Shown: positions 7,780-16,788 of the stretch, piece by piece
Layout: each line of letters opens with the position of its first letter
Position numbering within the stretch: position 1 is the first letter of the stretch
Source of the DNA: Acidimicrobiales bacterium
Lineage (GTDB): Bacteria; Actinomycetota; Acidimicrobiia; Acidimicrobiales; Palsa-688
Direction: 5' to 3'
Assembly: GCA_035533095.1 (NCBI GenBank)
Contig: DATLUM010000094.1
Location: forward strand, 47,226 to 111,225
Length of the DNA: 64,000 nt
Made by a program: the position numbers and the translations under genes
The notes under the pieces: model-generated
The model's database searches: none
Told to the model about the DNA's origin: nothing
The model's input: only the letters and a program-made list of their open reading frames with translations

Positions 7780-8718
7780 ATGCTGATCATCCAACGTCCG
7801 AACGTCGAGCCCGTAGGGGAGCAGGAGGGCAACCGCCAGCGCTTCTCGATCGGGCCGCTGGAGCCGGGCTTCGGCCATACCCTGGGCGTGGCGCTGCGCC
7901 GCACGCTGCTCTCGTCGATCCCAGGCGCCGCAGTGACCCAGGTCCGCTTCGACGAAGCGCTCCACGAGTTCACGACCCTGCCCGGCGTCAAAGAAGACGT
8001 CACCGACATCATCCTCAACCTCAAGGACATCGTCCTGACCTTGGAGAGCGACGATCCGGTGACCCTGCGCGTCGACGTGCGCGGCCCCGCCACCGTCACC
8101 GGCGGCGACATCGTCACCACGTCCGACGTCGAGATCCTCAACCCCGATCTCGTGATCGCGACCGTCAACTCCAAAGGCCGCTTCGCCGCCGACATCACCG
8201 TCGAGCGCGGCCGCGGTTACGTCTCGGCGGACCGCAACAAGAAGTCCTCGACAATCGGCGTGATCCCGGTGGACTCGATCTTCTCGCCGATCCGTGTCGC
8301 GGCATTCTCCGTAGAGCCGACCCGCGTCGAGCAGTCGACCAACTACGACCGCCTCGTCCTCGACATCACCACCGACGGATCGATCTCCCCACGCGAGGCC
8401 CTGGCCTCCGCCGGCGACACGCTGCGCTCGCTCGTGAGCCTTGTGGCCGACATGAGCGACAGCCCCCAGGGTCTCGAGCTCGGCGACGTCGGCTCGGTCA
8501 CGAGCGGGTCGCCCGACCTCGACCTGCTCATCGAGGAGCTCGATCTCTCCGAGCGCCCCCGCAACTGCCTCAAGCGCGCCCAGATCAACACCGTCGGCGA
8601 GCTCGTGCAGAAGACCGAGGACGATCTGCTGGCGATCACCAACTTCGGGCAGAAGTCCCTCGACGAGGTCCTGCAGAAGCTCGACGAGCGCGGCCTCTCC
8701 CTGCGCACCAAGGAGTAG
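7780..8718 (+). CDS. rpoA: RNA polymerase alpha subunit
   Basis: A 312-residue alpha subunit. The N-terminal dimerisation domain shows EPLEPGFGHTLGVALRRTLL-like sequence (GPLEPGFGHTLGVALRRTL) and GAAVTQVRFDEALHEFTTLP. A linker of about 25 residues leads to the C-terminal DNA/UP-element-binding domain (IEELDLSERPRNCLKRAQIN, then GELVQKTEDDLLAITNFGQK). Length is slightly shorter than the common 315-340. It follows rpsD by 32 bases and precedes rplQ by five, the normal alpha-operon order. Confidence 0.97.
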   Translation: MLIIQRPNVEPVGEQEGNRQRFSIGPLEPGFGHTLGVALRRTLLSSIPGAAVTQVRFDEALHEFTTLPGVKEDVTDIILNLKDIVLTLESDDPVTLRVDVRGPATVTGGDIVTTSDVEILNPDLVIATVNSKGRFAADITVERGRGYVSADRNKKSSTIGVIPVDSIFSPIRVAAFSVEPTRVEQSTNYDRLVLDITTDGSISPREALASAGDTLRSLVSLVADMSDSPQGLELGDVGSVTSGSPDLDLLIEELDLSERPRNCLKRAQINTVGELVQKTEDDLLAITNFGQKSLDEVLQKLDERGLSLRTKE

Positions 8719-8723
8719 ACGCC

Positions 8724-9104
8724 ATGGCGACGATCCCCGGACGCCCGAAGAAGGGCGCTCGTTTCGGCGGTGACGCCGAGCACCAGAAGGCGATGATGGG
8801 GAACCTGGTGGCGTCTCTGATAGCTGCCGAGGCCATCGTGACCACCGAGGCCAAGGCGAAGGCGCTGCGGCCCGTCGTCGAGAAGTGCGTGACCAAGGCG
8901 AAGAAGGCCAATGCCGACAGCGACAAGTCGGTGCACCTCCATCGCCAGGTCGTCGCCTTCATCCGCGACAAGGACATGGCCCACAAGCTCTTCGAAGAGA
9001 TCGGCCCCCGGTACGCGGATCGCGCCGGCGGATACACCCGCATCCTCAAGCTCGGGCCTCGCCACGGGGACAACGCCCCGATGGCTCGCATCGAGTTCGT
9101 GTAG
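8724..9104 (+). CDS. rplQ: Ribosomal protein L17
   Basis: A 126-residue large-subunit protein. MATIPGRPKKGARFGGDAEH and QKAMMGNLVASLIAAEAIVT match the N-terminal half of L17, and YTRILKLGPRHGDNAPMARI matches the end. The N terminus is slightly shifted from the usual MRHRxxGRKLGR form: it reads PGRPKKGARFGG, a variant seen in some actinobacteria. It has no C-terminal extension. truA follows 59 bases later. Confidence 0.95.
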   Translation: MATIPGRPKKGARFGGDAEHQKAMMGNLVASLIAAEAIVTTEAKAKALRPVVEKCVTKAKKANADSDKSVHLHRQVVAFIRDKDMAHKLFEEIGPRYADRAGGYTRILKLGPRHGDNAPMARIEFV

Positions 9105-9163
9105 CCCTTTCGTCACCGGGGCGCGCCCTGACCCTCTTCTCTGAAGACGCCGGCGCGCAGGCC

Positions 9164-9925
9164 GTGGCGTCGGTCACGAGCGACCCGACCCGCCGCCTGC
9201 GTATGGTGGTCGCCTACGACGGATCAGACTTTCACGGGTTCGCGCTCCAGCCGGGGGTCACCACCGTCGCCGGCGCGATATGCGCCGCGCTCGAACGTGC
9301 TCTTCGCCACACGGTAGAACTGACCTGCGCCGGGCGCACCGACGCCGGCGTGCATGCGTGGGGGCAGGTGATCAACTTCGAAGCCCGCTACGACGCCGAG
9401 CCTGTCGCGTTGCAGCGGGCCCTGAACAAGGCGTTGCGGCCGGCGATCGTGATCCGAGAGTCCTGTGTGGCGGAGGACGGCTTCGACGCCCGCCGGTCCG
9501 CCACAGGACGGCGCTACCACTACACGATCCGCAACGACCCCGTCGCCGACCCGTTCACCGCCCGGACGGCCTGGCACGTCACCGAGCGGTTGGACCTGCC
9601 GGCGATGCGGCTGGCTTGTGACCCGCTCATAGGAGAGCACGACTTCTCGGCGTTTTGCCGGCGCCCGCCGGGGGAGGGGTCGCTCATCCGCAAGGTGCGC
9701 GACGCACGCTGGGTGGACCTGAGCGACTCCATGCTGCGGTTCGAGATCGAGGCGTCGTCGTTCTGCCACCAGATGGTTCGTTCGATCGTGGGGATGATGG
9801 TCGAGATAGGGATCGGGAAGAAAAGGGCGGGAGACGTGGCGCAAATCCTTCGATCCCGCTCGCGCCAGGGCGCCGGCCAGCTCGCCCCGCCCCACGGGCT
9901 TTGCCTCTGGGAAGTCACCTATTAG
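9164..9925 (+). CDS. truA: tRNA pseudouridine(38-40) synthase TruA
   Basis: A 253-residue enzyme that isomerises uridines 38-40 in the tRNA anticodon stem-loop. The catalytic aspartate is D60 in CAGRTDAGVHAWGQ. Other family marks are VVAYDGSDFHGFALQP, ARRSATGRRYHYTI, GEHDFSAFC and FCHQMVRSIVGMM. The GTG at 9164 is chosen as the start; the ATG at 9203 (MVVAYDGSDF) is a shorter alternative giving 240 residues. Position after rplQ is the standard actinobacterial arrangement, but the expected next genes rplM and rpsI are displaced by about 10 kb. Confidence 0.93.
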   Translation: MASVTSDPTRRLRMVVAYDGSDFHGFALQPGVTTVAGAICAALERALRHTVELTCAGRTDAGVHAWGQVINFEARYDAEPVALQRALNKALRPAIVIRESCVAEDGFDARRSATGRRYHYTIRNDPVADPFTARTAWHVTERLDLPAMRLACDPLIGEHDFSAFCRRPPGEGSLIRKVRDARWVDLSDSMLRFEIEASSFCHQMVRSIVGMMVEIGIGKKRAGDVAQILRSRSRQGAGQLAPPHGLCLWEVTY

Positions 9926-9936
9926 TCACCATGGTC

Positions 9937-9980
9937 TGGCGGGGCGGGTTGCTGGCGGGGCGGGTTGCTGGCGGGGCGGA
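9937..9980. repeat. 16-bp GC-rich tandem repeat
   Basis: The unit CTGGCGGGGCGGGTTG occurs twice in full and a third time for 12 bases (9937-9952, 9953-9968, 9969-9980). It starts 11 bases after the truA stop. The rest of the 247-base gap to ilvA holds no gene that could be supported and only a weak 6-bp hairpin (10138-10158). Confidence 0.85.
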
Positions 9981-10172
9981 CTGATCGCAAGTGGACGGGG
10001 TTCGCCGTTTCGTGTCGGCGGACGGCCCCGATGTCGCGTTCTCTGTCCACTCGCCACGCTCGGAATGCGCCCTTGGGGGACGAGGTTGGCGACAGGTCAG
10101 TCGAACCTTGTCCGTTTGGGTGATTGGAGCTGCAGGCGGAGCGGGATTCAATCGCTCCTGTCCGGGCGGGAC

Positions 10173-11381
10173 CTATCCAGGTTCGACCCGGTAGCCGGCA
10201 GCGGTGAGGGCGGCGACGACCTCACCGTGATGCTCGAGGTCGCGGGTCTCCACGGTGACCTGGACCTCGACCTCTGCGACGGCGAGGCTGCGGCTGCTGC
10301 GATGGTGCTCGACGCCCAGGACATTGAGCCCGAGGCCGGCGAGGGCGGTGGTGAGCCCGGCGAGAGCGCCGACGCGGTCGGCCATGACGACCCGCAGGGT
10401 CAAGTACCGGCCGGCGGCGGCGAGGCCGTGCTCGATCAGCTTCGTGAGCAGGAGGGGATCGACGTTGCCACCGGAGATCAGCGCAACGACCGGCCCGTCG
10501 CCAGGGACGTGGCCGGCGAGGATTGCTGCGAGCGAGGCGGCCCCGGACGGTTCGACGACGGCCTTGGCACGCTCGACGAGCAGCAGCATCGCCCTGCTGA
10601 TCTCCTCCTCGTCGACGGTGACCACCTTGTCGACGAACTCCTGGGCGTGCGCCAGAGTCAGGTTGCTGCAACGAGCGACCGAGATGCCGTCCGCCATCGT
10701 TGCCATCCGCTCCAGCGTGACCGGATGGCCCGCCTCGAGCGCTGCACTCATCGTCGGGGCTCCCGCAGCTTCAGCGCCGATGACACGGGGCCTCCCGCCG
10801 GCCCTCGGCCCGAGCTTCAACGCCGCCGCGACCCCTGCGACGAGTCCGCCGCCGCCGACCGGGACCACCACCACCTCTGCTTCGGGCGCCTCTTCGGCTA
10901 GCTCGAGGCCGATGGTCCCCTGGCCGGCGATCACGTCGAGGTCGTCGAAGGGGGGCACGAACACCGCACCGGTGCTGGCGGCGAACTCCTGCGCCAACGC
11001 GAAGCAGTCGTCGACCACGTCGCCCTCCAAACGGACGGTAGCGCCGTATTCACGCGTCGCGGCGACCTTGGGCAGTGAGGCGTTCTTCGGCATGAAGATC
11101 GTCGACTCCCGCCCGGTAAGCGACGCGGCCAGGGCGACGCCCTGCGCGTGGTTGCCGGCAGAGGCGGCCACGACCGCGACGCCGGGAGGAAGCTGAGAGA
11201 TCCGGTTGTACGCGCCGCGGATCTTGAACGACCCGGTCCTCTGCCGGTGCTCCGGCTTCAACAGGACCGTCCGCCCCGCTAGGCGGGAAAGAGAGTCCGA
11301 CCGGTCGACCGGTGTTGGCCGGAGGACCTCCTTCACCCGCTCGCGGGCGGACTGGAGGTCCTCGAGGGTGACGAGGTTCAA
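10173..11381 (-). CDS. ilvA: Threonine dehydratase with C-terminal ACT domain
   Basis: A 402-residue PLP enzyme converting threonine to 2-oxobutanoate and ammonia, the first step towards isoleucine. The PLP lysine is in GSFKIRGAYN and the phosphate-binding loop is PVGGGGLVAG. ASAGNHAQGVA is the third family signature. The catalytic domain is followed by a single ACT domain at about residues 325-400 (LTLRVVMADRVGALAGLTTA). This length and single ACT domain resemble TdcB-like/short IlvA forms, so biosynthetic versus catabolic use is not settled. The start is a TTG seven bases after the ctaG stop; the two are read together on the minus strand. Confidence 0.9.
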   Translation of the reverse strand: MNLVTLEDLQSARERVKEVLRPTPVDRSDSLSRLAGRTVLLKPEHRQRTGSFKIRGAYNRISQLPPGVAVVAASAGNHAQGVALAASLTGRESTIFMPKNASLPKVAATREYGATVRLEGDVVDDCFALAQEFAASTGAVFVPPFDDLDVIAGQGTIGLELAEEAPEAEVVVVPVGGGGLVAGVAAALKLGPRAGGRPRVIGAEAAGAPTMSAALEAGHPVTLERMATMADGISVARCSNLTLAHAQEFVDKVVTVDEEEISRAMLLLVERAKAVVEPSGAASLAAILAGHVPGDGPVVALISGGNVDPLLLTKLIEHGLAAAGRYLTLRVVMADRVGALAGLTTALAGLGLNVLGVEHHRSSRSLAVAEVEVQVTVETRDLEHHGEVVAALTAAGYRVEPG

Positions 11382-11388
11382 GCCCGGC

Positions 11389-12252
11389 TCAGCTCGATAC
11401 GGCGCGGGCGGCCGCTTCTCGGGTAGCGCGCCAGTGGGCCAGCTGGAGGGCGGCCACTTCTTCGGAGGTCCGGTCGTTGCGCCTGGCGGCGCGCTCGTCT
11501 GCCCGGAGCCACTGGAGGAACACCGCGATCGTCCCGATCAGCCCCAGCGCCTCACCGGCGATCCACATGAGACCACCGCCGGCGTGCAGGTCGCCCAGGG
11601 TTGTCGTCGGCGCTATGCGGGTCGTCTGGCTGTCGAGAGCCATCCCAAGGATCGTGTGGAACGGCATGGCCAGCATCAGGTAGGCGATGCGAACGCCGTA
11701 GCTCATCCTCTTCGGGAGAGGGTCGACCGCCACTGCGGGCCACCAGAACAGGCACCCGGCGACTATCAGGTGCAGGTGGACCAGGTCGTGGACCGTCTGG
11801 TTACGGAGCGTGATCGCGTAGAGGCTGGTGAAATAGAGGCCGAAGATGGAGGCCCCGTAGAAGGCCCATGTGAAGATCGGGTTGGACGCGATCCGGCCGA
11901 CCGGGCTGTGCAGCACCTTCAGGATCGCCGTCTGCACGCTCCGGTGGCTCGCCTGAAGGGCCAGGGTGATCGGCGCCGAGAAGGCGAACAAGACCGGCGC
12001 CAGCATGCTGATGAAGATGTGCTGGATCGTGTGGATCTCGAAGATGCCGTCGTGGGCATCCATGCCCGAGATCAGCCCGACAGCGAGGAACAGCTCCCCG
12101 AGCACGAACGCCACCGTCCGCCCCAGCGGCCACCGGCGCCCCCTGCGGGCCAGCCGCCGGACCGACCACAGGTACCAGCCCAGGGTGAGCGCAATGACCA
12201 CCGTAGGTATCGGATCGAAGGTCGCCTGGGTGACCACTTCTGCGGGTGTCAT
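11389..12252 (-). CDS. ctaG: Cytochrome c oxidase assembly factor CtaG-like
   Basis: A 287-residue membrane protein of the caa3_CtaG family, required for assembly of the copper centres of aa3-type oxidase. Six to seven hydrophobic segments are visible. Family histidines appear in SGMDAHDGIFEIHTIQHIFI and LVHLHLIVAGCLFWWP, and near the end GDLHAGGGLMWIAGE. It starts at an ATG 80 bases from the divergent ctaE, so the two respiratory units share a short promoter region. The C-terminal tail is charged and cytoplasmic. Confidence 0.88.
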   Translation of the reverse strand: MTPAEVVTQATFDPIPTVVIALTLGWYLWSVRRLARRGRRWPLGRTVAFVLGELFLAVGLISGMDAHDGIFEIHTIQHIFISMLAPVLFAFSAPITLALQASHRSVQTAILKVLHSPVGRIASNPIFTWAFYGASIFGLYFTSLYAITLRNQTVHDLVHLHLIVAGCLFWWPAVAVDPLPKRMSYGVRIAYLMLAMPFHTILGMALDSQTTRIAPTTTLGDLHAGGGLMWIAGEALGLIGTIAVFLQWLRADERAARRNDRTSEEVAALQLAHWRATREAAARAVSS

Positions 12253-12331
12253 CGCGACCTACAGGATAGTCCCGGGCGCTTCCGGGCCGGATTGGGATCC
12301 TGACCGCGACGTTGTGTAGAAATAAGGCCCA

Positions 12332-12949
12332 GTGACTGCGATCTCGACATCGGGCGCCCTGGCCGCGCCGGCGCCGGCGGTCAAACCGGTGGATCCAGCC
12401 AGCTACCGACCAGCGCTGCTGAACGTCGGGGTGATGGTCTGGCTGGCGTCGGAGCTGATGTTCTTCTCCGGCCTTTTCGCCGCGTTCTTCAGCCTCCGCG
12501 CCGGCACCCACCCCTGGCCCCCCAAGGGCGACGTACTCGACGTTCCGCCGGTTCTGGTCGCGACCATCCTGCTGCTCCTTTCGTCGTTCACCATGCAGTA
12601 CGGGGTGCACCGAGCGATCAGAGGGTCCCGGTGGGGGTTCCTCGGGTGGCTCGCGCTCACCTTCGTCCTCGGCGGCTTGTTCGAGGGGATGCAGATCTCC
12701 GACTACATCGGCCGCCCGTTCCCGATCGACAAGGACGCCTACAGCTCGGCCTTCTACACCCTCACCGGCTTCCACTTCCTGCACGTAGCCGGCGGCCTGG
12801 TCGGCATGATCCTCGTAGCCGGACGGGTGATCAGGACGAGGCACTTCGGGCACAGGACCGTCCCTGCGATCGAATTCCTGTCCTACTACTGGCACTTCGT
12901 CGACGTGGTCTGGATCGCACTGTTCCTAGCAATCTTCGTTCTCAAGTGA
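12332..12949 (+). CDS. ctaE: Cytochrome c oxidase subunit III
   Basis: A 205-residue inner-membrane subunit of aa3 oxidase with five transmembrane segments, the short actinobacterial form. Diagnostic stretches are MVWLASELMFFSGLFAAFFS, near the end of helix 1, and GFHFLHVAGGLVGMI and SYYWHFVDVVWIALFLAIFV. The GTG start has AATAAGG upstream. Its stop overlaps the GTG of qcrC by four bases. The ctaE-qcrC-qcrA-qcrB order is the hallmark of the actinobacterial bc1-aa3 supercomplex. Confidence 0.95.
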   Translation: MTAISTSGALAAPAPAVKPVDPASYRPALLNVGVMVWLASELMFFSGLFAAFFSLRAGTHPWPPKGDVLDVPPVLVATILLLLSSFTMQYGVHRAIRGSRWGFLGWLALTFVLGGLFEGMQISDYIGRPFPIDKDAYSSAFYTLTGFHFLHVAGGLVGMILVAGRVIRTRHFGHRTVPAIEFLSYYWHFVDVVWIALFLAIFVLK

Positions 12950-13788
12950 GCCGCATGATCACCGACCGCAACCGCCGGAGGCTGGCGGCCCCGCTGGCGC
13001 TCGCCGCGCTCGGCATGCTGGCATTCGCCCTGTTGTTCACCGCTGGAGGATCGGCGCACGGGCAACAGAACCTCGTGAGCACCAACCCTGCAGACATCGC
13101 CGCAGGGCAGCAGCTCTTCAACGCCCATTGCGAAAGCTGCCACGGCTACCAGGGGCGCGGAGGGCAGACCGGCGCCCCGGCTCTCGTGAGCGTGGGAGCC
13201 GCGGCGGCCGACTTCTACCTTACGACGGGCCGCATGCCCCTCAACAACCCGGCCAACCAGGCCCTGCGGCACCACCCCTATTTCGACGAGACGCAGATAC
13301 GCCAACTGGACGCTTACATAGCGGCGCTACCGGTGATCACCGGCACCTACGTACAAGGGCCGAGCATCCCCACAGTCAGCCCTCTCTGCACGACGTCGAC
13401 ACCCAACCCGAAGCAACCGGGATGCGTGACGCTGTCGCAGGGCCAGCAGCTGTTCGCCATCAACTGCGCGCAGTGTCACCAAGCCGCCGGATCCGGCGGC
13501 ATGCTGTCGAAGGGCAACGTGGTCCCCTCGCTGCACAACGCCAACATCACGCAGGTAGCCGAGGCCATGCGGGTCGGCCCGAAGCCGATGCCCGTCTTCG
13601 GGCCTAACGTGGTCGACCAGCAGCAGATGTCTGCGATCGCCCAGTACGTGCAGTATCTGCACAAGCCGGCGAACCCGGGTGGTCTTGGGATCTCCCACTT
13701 CGGCCCGGTAGCGGAAGGCTTCGTGGCGATCCTCGTCGGGGGGGTCCTTCTCCTATTCGCCGCACGCATGATTGGGACTCGAGGATGA
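12946..13788 (+). CDS. qcrC: Cytochrome bc1 complex diheme cytochrome c subunit
   Basis: A 280-residue membrane-anchored cytochrome c that passes electrons from the Rieske protein to the oxidase. An N-terminal hydrophobic anchor (about residues 13-33) leads to two cytochrome c domains. The heme-binding motifs are CESCH at 62-66 and CAQCH at 174-178. A C-terminal transmembrane helix lies at about 258-276. Having two hemes in one chain removes the need for a soluble cytochrome c, as known in actinobacteria. The GTG at 12946 overlaps ctaE; the ATG at 12955 is an alternative. Confidence 0.94.
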   Translation: MSRMITDRNRRRLAAPLALAALGMLAFALLFTAGGSAHGQQNLVSTNPADIAAGQQLFNAHCESCHGYQGRGGQTGAPALVSVGAAAADFYLTTGRMPLNNPANQALRHHPYFDETQIRQLDAYIAALPVITGTYVQGPSIPTVSPLCTTSTPNPKQPGCVTLSQGQQLFAINCAQCHQAAGSGGMLSKGNVVPSLHNANITQVAEAMRVGPKPMPVFGPNVVDQQQMSAIAQYVQYLHKPANPGGLGISHFGPVAEGFVAILVGGVLLLFAARMIGTRG

Positions 13789-14753
13789 GCTACACAGAGC
13801 CGGATCCCACCGAAAACCCGCGCCACTTCGGCATCGAACCGGACGAGCCCTGGCCTGACGACGTCCCCCACGGGCAGGACGACAGCCACTGGCGCTACGA
13901 GGGCGACCCTCGGGGAGCGCGCCGGGCCGAACTGCGGATCGCCTTCTGCTGGAGCCTCACGCTCCTCGCCTGCATCGGACTGACCTGGGCGTATGTCGAC
14001 GGGGCGCAGAATCAGGCGGAGGGAGCGCTGTGGGCCGTCGCCTTCCTCGGCCTCGGGGTCGGATTCGTACTTTGGGCGCGTGACATGCTTCCCGGCAACG
14101 AGGTGATCGCAAGCCGCGGCCACCACCACGTCTGCCCACCGGGCGATCGTCACGCAGTCGTGGAGTCTTTGTCCCGCGGTGTCGAGCCGATGGCACGCCG
14201 GCCGTTCCTGTTCAAGATGCTCGGCGCGGTCGGCGGGGTGTTCGGACTGGCCGTCCTCTTCCCCCTCGCGTCGCTCGGCGACCGGCCCCACGAGAACCTG
14301 TACCACACGAAATGGGGTCGAGGCGTGCGCCTCACCACCGAGGACGGCAAACCGATCCGGCCAGGGGACCTGCCGCCCAACGGGATCCTCACCGTCTTCC
14401 CGAATGGTGACCTAGAGGACGCGCTGAGCCCCTCGCTGCTGATCAACATCGGTAACGCCCAGTTCCACGGGTCACCGTCGACAGTCGGCTGGAACGTCGG
14501 GAGCCTCTACGCCTTCTCCAAGATCTGCACCCACGCCGGCTGCCCCGCCAGCCTCTACAACGTGCAGACGCACCAGCTCATCTGCCCCTGCCACCAATCG
14601 ACCTTCGACGTGCTCGAGGAGTGCAAGCCGGTGTTCGGCCCCGCTCCGCGTTCGCTGCCCCAGTTGCCCCTGGCGGTGGACTCGGAGGGGTACCTTGTCA
14701 GCCAGAGCGACTACCACGAGGCCGTCGGCCCCGGATTCTGGAACCGTGGATAG
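13785..14753 (+). CDS. qcrA: Cytochrome bc1 complex Rieske iron-sulfur subunit
   Basis: A 322-residue Rieske protein of the actinobacterial type, with a long N-terminal part containing three hydrophobic segments before the cluster domain. Box 1 is CTHAGC (C248, H250, disulfide C253) and box 2 is CPCHQS (C267, C269, H270), so all 2Fe-2S ligands and the disulfide pair are present. The acidic, proline-rich N terminus (ENPRHFGIEPDEPWPDDVPH) is cytoplasmic. It overlaps qcrC by four bases and ends immediately before qcrB. Confidence 0.95.
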   Translation: MSYTEPDPTENPRHFGIEPDEPWPDDVPHGQDDSHWRYEGDPRGARRAELRIAFCWSLTLLACIGLTWAYVDGAQNQAEGALWAVAFLGLGVGFVLWARDMLPGNEVIASRGHHHVCPPGDRHAVVESLSRGVEPMARRPFLFKMLGAVGGVFGLAVLFPLASLGDRPHENLYHTKWGRGVRLTTEDGKPIRPGDLPPNGILTVFPNGDLEDALSPSLLINIGNAQFHGSPSTVGWNVGSLYAFSKICTHAGCPASLYNVQTHQLICPCHQSTFDVLEECKPVFGPAPRSLPQLPLAVDSEGYLVSQSDYHEAVGPGFWNRG

Positions 14754-16295
14754 ATGAGCACGACCAAAGAGCGAGCGGCCGCGCAGAAGCGTTACGGCGT
14801 CGGTAAGTCGGTGTCCGACACCGTCGACGAGCGGTTCGGCTCGTCGAAGTTCCTGACCAGCGTCTTGGACAAGATCTTCCCCGACCACTGGTCCTTCATG
14901 GTCGGCGAGGTCGCGATGGACTCGCTGATCGTGCTGATCGCGACCGGCGTCTACCTGACGCTCTTCTTCGTTCCGTCGCAGACCGACGTCGTCTACGCGC
15001 CGACGCACGGCCACGTGTACGCCCCGCTCGTCGGCCAGCACATGAGCGAGGCCTACCAGTCGGTCATCGACATCTCGTTCAACGTTCGCCTGGGGCTGCT
15101 GATGCGCCAGGCACACCACTGGGCTGCGCTGATCTTCCTCGCCGCCGTGGTGTTCCACATGTGCCGGATCTTCTTCACCGGTGCGTTCCGCAAGCCGCGC
15201 GAGATCAACTGGATCATCGGGCTGACGCTGTGGATGGTCGTCATGCTCGAGGGATTCACTGGTTACTCGCTCCCGGACGACCTCCTGTCGGGCACCGGTA
15301 TACGGGTCATCTACTCCATACTCCAGGGGATCCCGTTCGTGGGGACGTGGATCGCGTATGACGCGTGGGGCGGTCGCTTCCCGGGGAACCTCTTCATCCC
15401 GAGGTTGTTCATCATCCATGAGTTCGTCTTCCCGGCGCTGATAGTCGGGTTGCTCACCGCGCACCTGATGATCCTGTGGCGCCAGAAGCACACCGACTTC
15501 CCCGGTGCCGGTAAGACCGAGACCAACATCAAGGGAAGCCGGATCTGGCCGCAGTACACCTTCAAGGCCGCCGGCCTGGCGATGATTGTTTCAGGCGTCA
15601 TCTTCGGGCTGGCCGGGCTCGTCCAGATCAACCCGGTGTGGCTCTACGGCCCGTACAACCCGTACACGGTGTCGGCAGGTGCGCAGCCCGACTGGTACCT
15701 CGGCTGGCTCGACGGCGGCGTGAGGTTGTGGCCGCACTGGGAGTTCAGGTCGTTCGGGCACGAAATCGCCAACCCGGTGTTCCCCGGTTTGGTGGTGCCC
15801 GGCATCGTCTTCACCGTCATGTACCTGTGGCCGTGGATCGACAAGAAGATCTACAACGACTACGGAGCGCACAACCTCCTTGACCGTCCCCGCGACAAGC
15901 CGTTCCGTACGGGCGTCGGCGTCGCGGCGATCATGTTCTTCCTGGACTTGACCCTCGCCTGCGCGACGGACCTGCTCGCCAACGACACCCACATCGCGTT
16001 CGAGCGTCTCATCGAGATCCTGCAGTACGGGGTGTTCGTCGGGCCGATCGCCGGGTTCGCCATCGCCTACAAGGCCTGCAAGGCGCTGCAGCGCTCCGAC
16101 GCGCATCCGATCCAGAGGCCCGTCGGCGGCATCATCGTCCGCGACGCCGCCGGCGCCTACCACACCCTCGGGGACATCCACGCGGCCCACAACGGGCACG
16201 GTGATCATGCCGGGGAGGACGCGCCCGCTCGGGGCAACGGGCACGCGGTTGAGGCGGGCACCGACGAGCCTGTCGAGCCTGTTATCGGGTCGTAG
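14754..16295 (+). CDS. qcrB: Cytochrome bc1 complex cytochrome b subunit
   Basis: A 513-residue membrane subunit that oxidises menaquinol. The heme-ligand helices are visible as RQAHHWAALIFLAAVVFHMC and IIHEFVFPALIVGLLTAHLM. The Qo-site region contains NPVWLYGPYNPYTVSAGAQP, a modified form of the PEWY loop followed by PDWYLGWLDG, as in other actinobacterial QcrB. The C-terminal tail of about 100 residues is hydrophilic and histidine-rich. The ATG directly follows the qcrA TAG. Confidence 0.95.
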   Translation: MSTTKERAAAQKRYGVGKSVSDTVDERFGSSKFLTSVLDKIFPDHWSFMVGEVAMDSLIVLIATGVYLTLFFVPSQTDVVYAPTHGHVYAPLVGQHMSEAYQSVIDISFNVRLGLLMRQAHHWAALIFLAAVVFHMCRIFFTGAFRKPREINWIIGLTLWMVVMLEGFTGYSLPDDLLSGTGIRVIYSILQGIPFVGTWIAYDAWGGRFPGNLFIPRLFIIHEFVFPALIVGLLTAHLMILWRQKHTDFPGAGKTETNIKGSRIWPQYTFKAAGLAMIVSGVIFGLAGLVQINPVWLYGPYNPYTVSAGAQPDWYLGWLDGGVRLWPHWEFRSFGHEIANPVFPGLVVPGIVFTVMYLWPWIDKKIYNDYGAHNLLDRPRDKPFRTGVGVAAIMFFLDLTLACATDLLANDTHIAFERLIEILQYGVFVGPIAGFAIAYKACKALQRSDAHPIQRPVGGIIVRDAAGAYHTLGDIHAAHNGHGDHAGEDAPARGNGHAVEAGTDEPVEPVIGS

Positions 16296-16325
16296 AACCC
16301 CGGAAGGGCCCGGCGGAGCGGATGG

Positions 16326-16682
16326 CTAGTGGTCCTGCCGGCTCGACGGAAGCCAGCGGAAACGGCGATCCAGGTAGGACAGTGACTCCTCGTTGCCGGC
16401 ATCGATCGCCTCGGCGTCGGTGCCGAGCGGGTCGTCAGCCCCTTCCTGGGGGGCATCCATCAGGTCGGCGAGTTTCTGGATCTCGCTTGCGACGGGAACG
16501 GTGCGGGAGTGCAGCTCTCCCAGGATGGCCGAGATGAGCTGGGCAGTCGTGGCGCGAAGGGTGGCAAGCTCCTCGCGGGTGCGGGAGAGCTCAGCTTGGA
16601 GATCAACCAGGCGTAACTCGGTCCTCCAGCCCCCACCATCGGTATGAAACATCCCGCCTTGGTACAGAACAGCTTCAGACAT
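16326..16682 (-). CDS. Small hypothetical protein, probable coiled coil
   Basis: A 118-residue protein I do not recognise. The ATG at 16682 is preceded by GGGGAAT on the minus strand, a credible ribosome site; the frame runs further upstream but without a ribosome site and into the promoter side of the pseudogene. Residues about 22-70 (VDLQAELSRTREELATLRAT, then AQLISAILGEL) look like a heptad coiled coil. The C-terminal third is acidic, ending in the basic DRRFRWLPSSRQDH. No signal peptide or membrane helix is seen. It lies alone between qcrB and the pseudogene. Confidence 0.6.
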   Translation of the reverse strand: MSEAVLYQGGMFHTDGGGWRTELRLVDLQAELSRTREELATLRATTAQLISAILGELHSRTVPVASEIQKLADLMDAPQEGADDPLGTDAEAIDAGNEESLSYLDRRFRWLPSSRQDH

Positions 16683-16788
16683 ATTCCCCAGACTCACCGA
16701 CGCTCCACGCACCAATCCCAGGGTACGCACAACAGCCCAACAACGGTGCCGCGCCCAGACGTCAGCGAACTGAATAAGGTGCCCGAGC

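Noticed and set aside
9991..10194. 67-codon plus-strand frame after truA
   Set aside because: No ribosome site, no similarity and it runs into the 3' end of ilvA.
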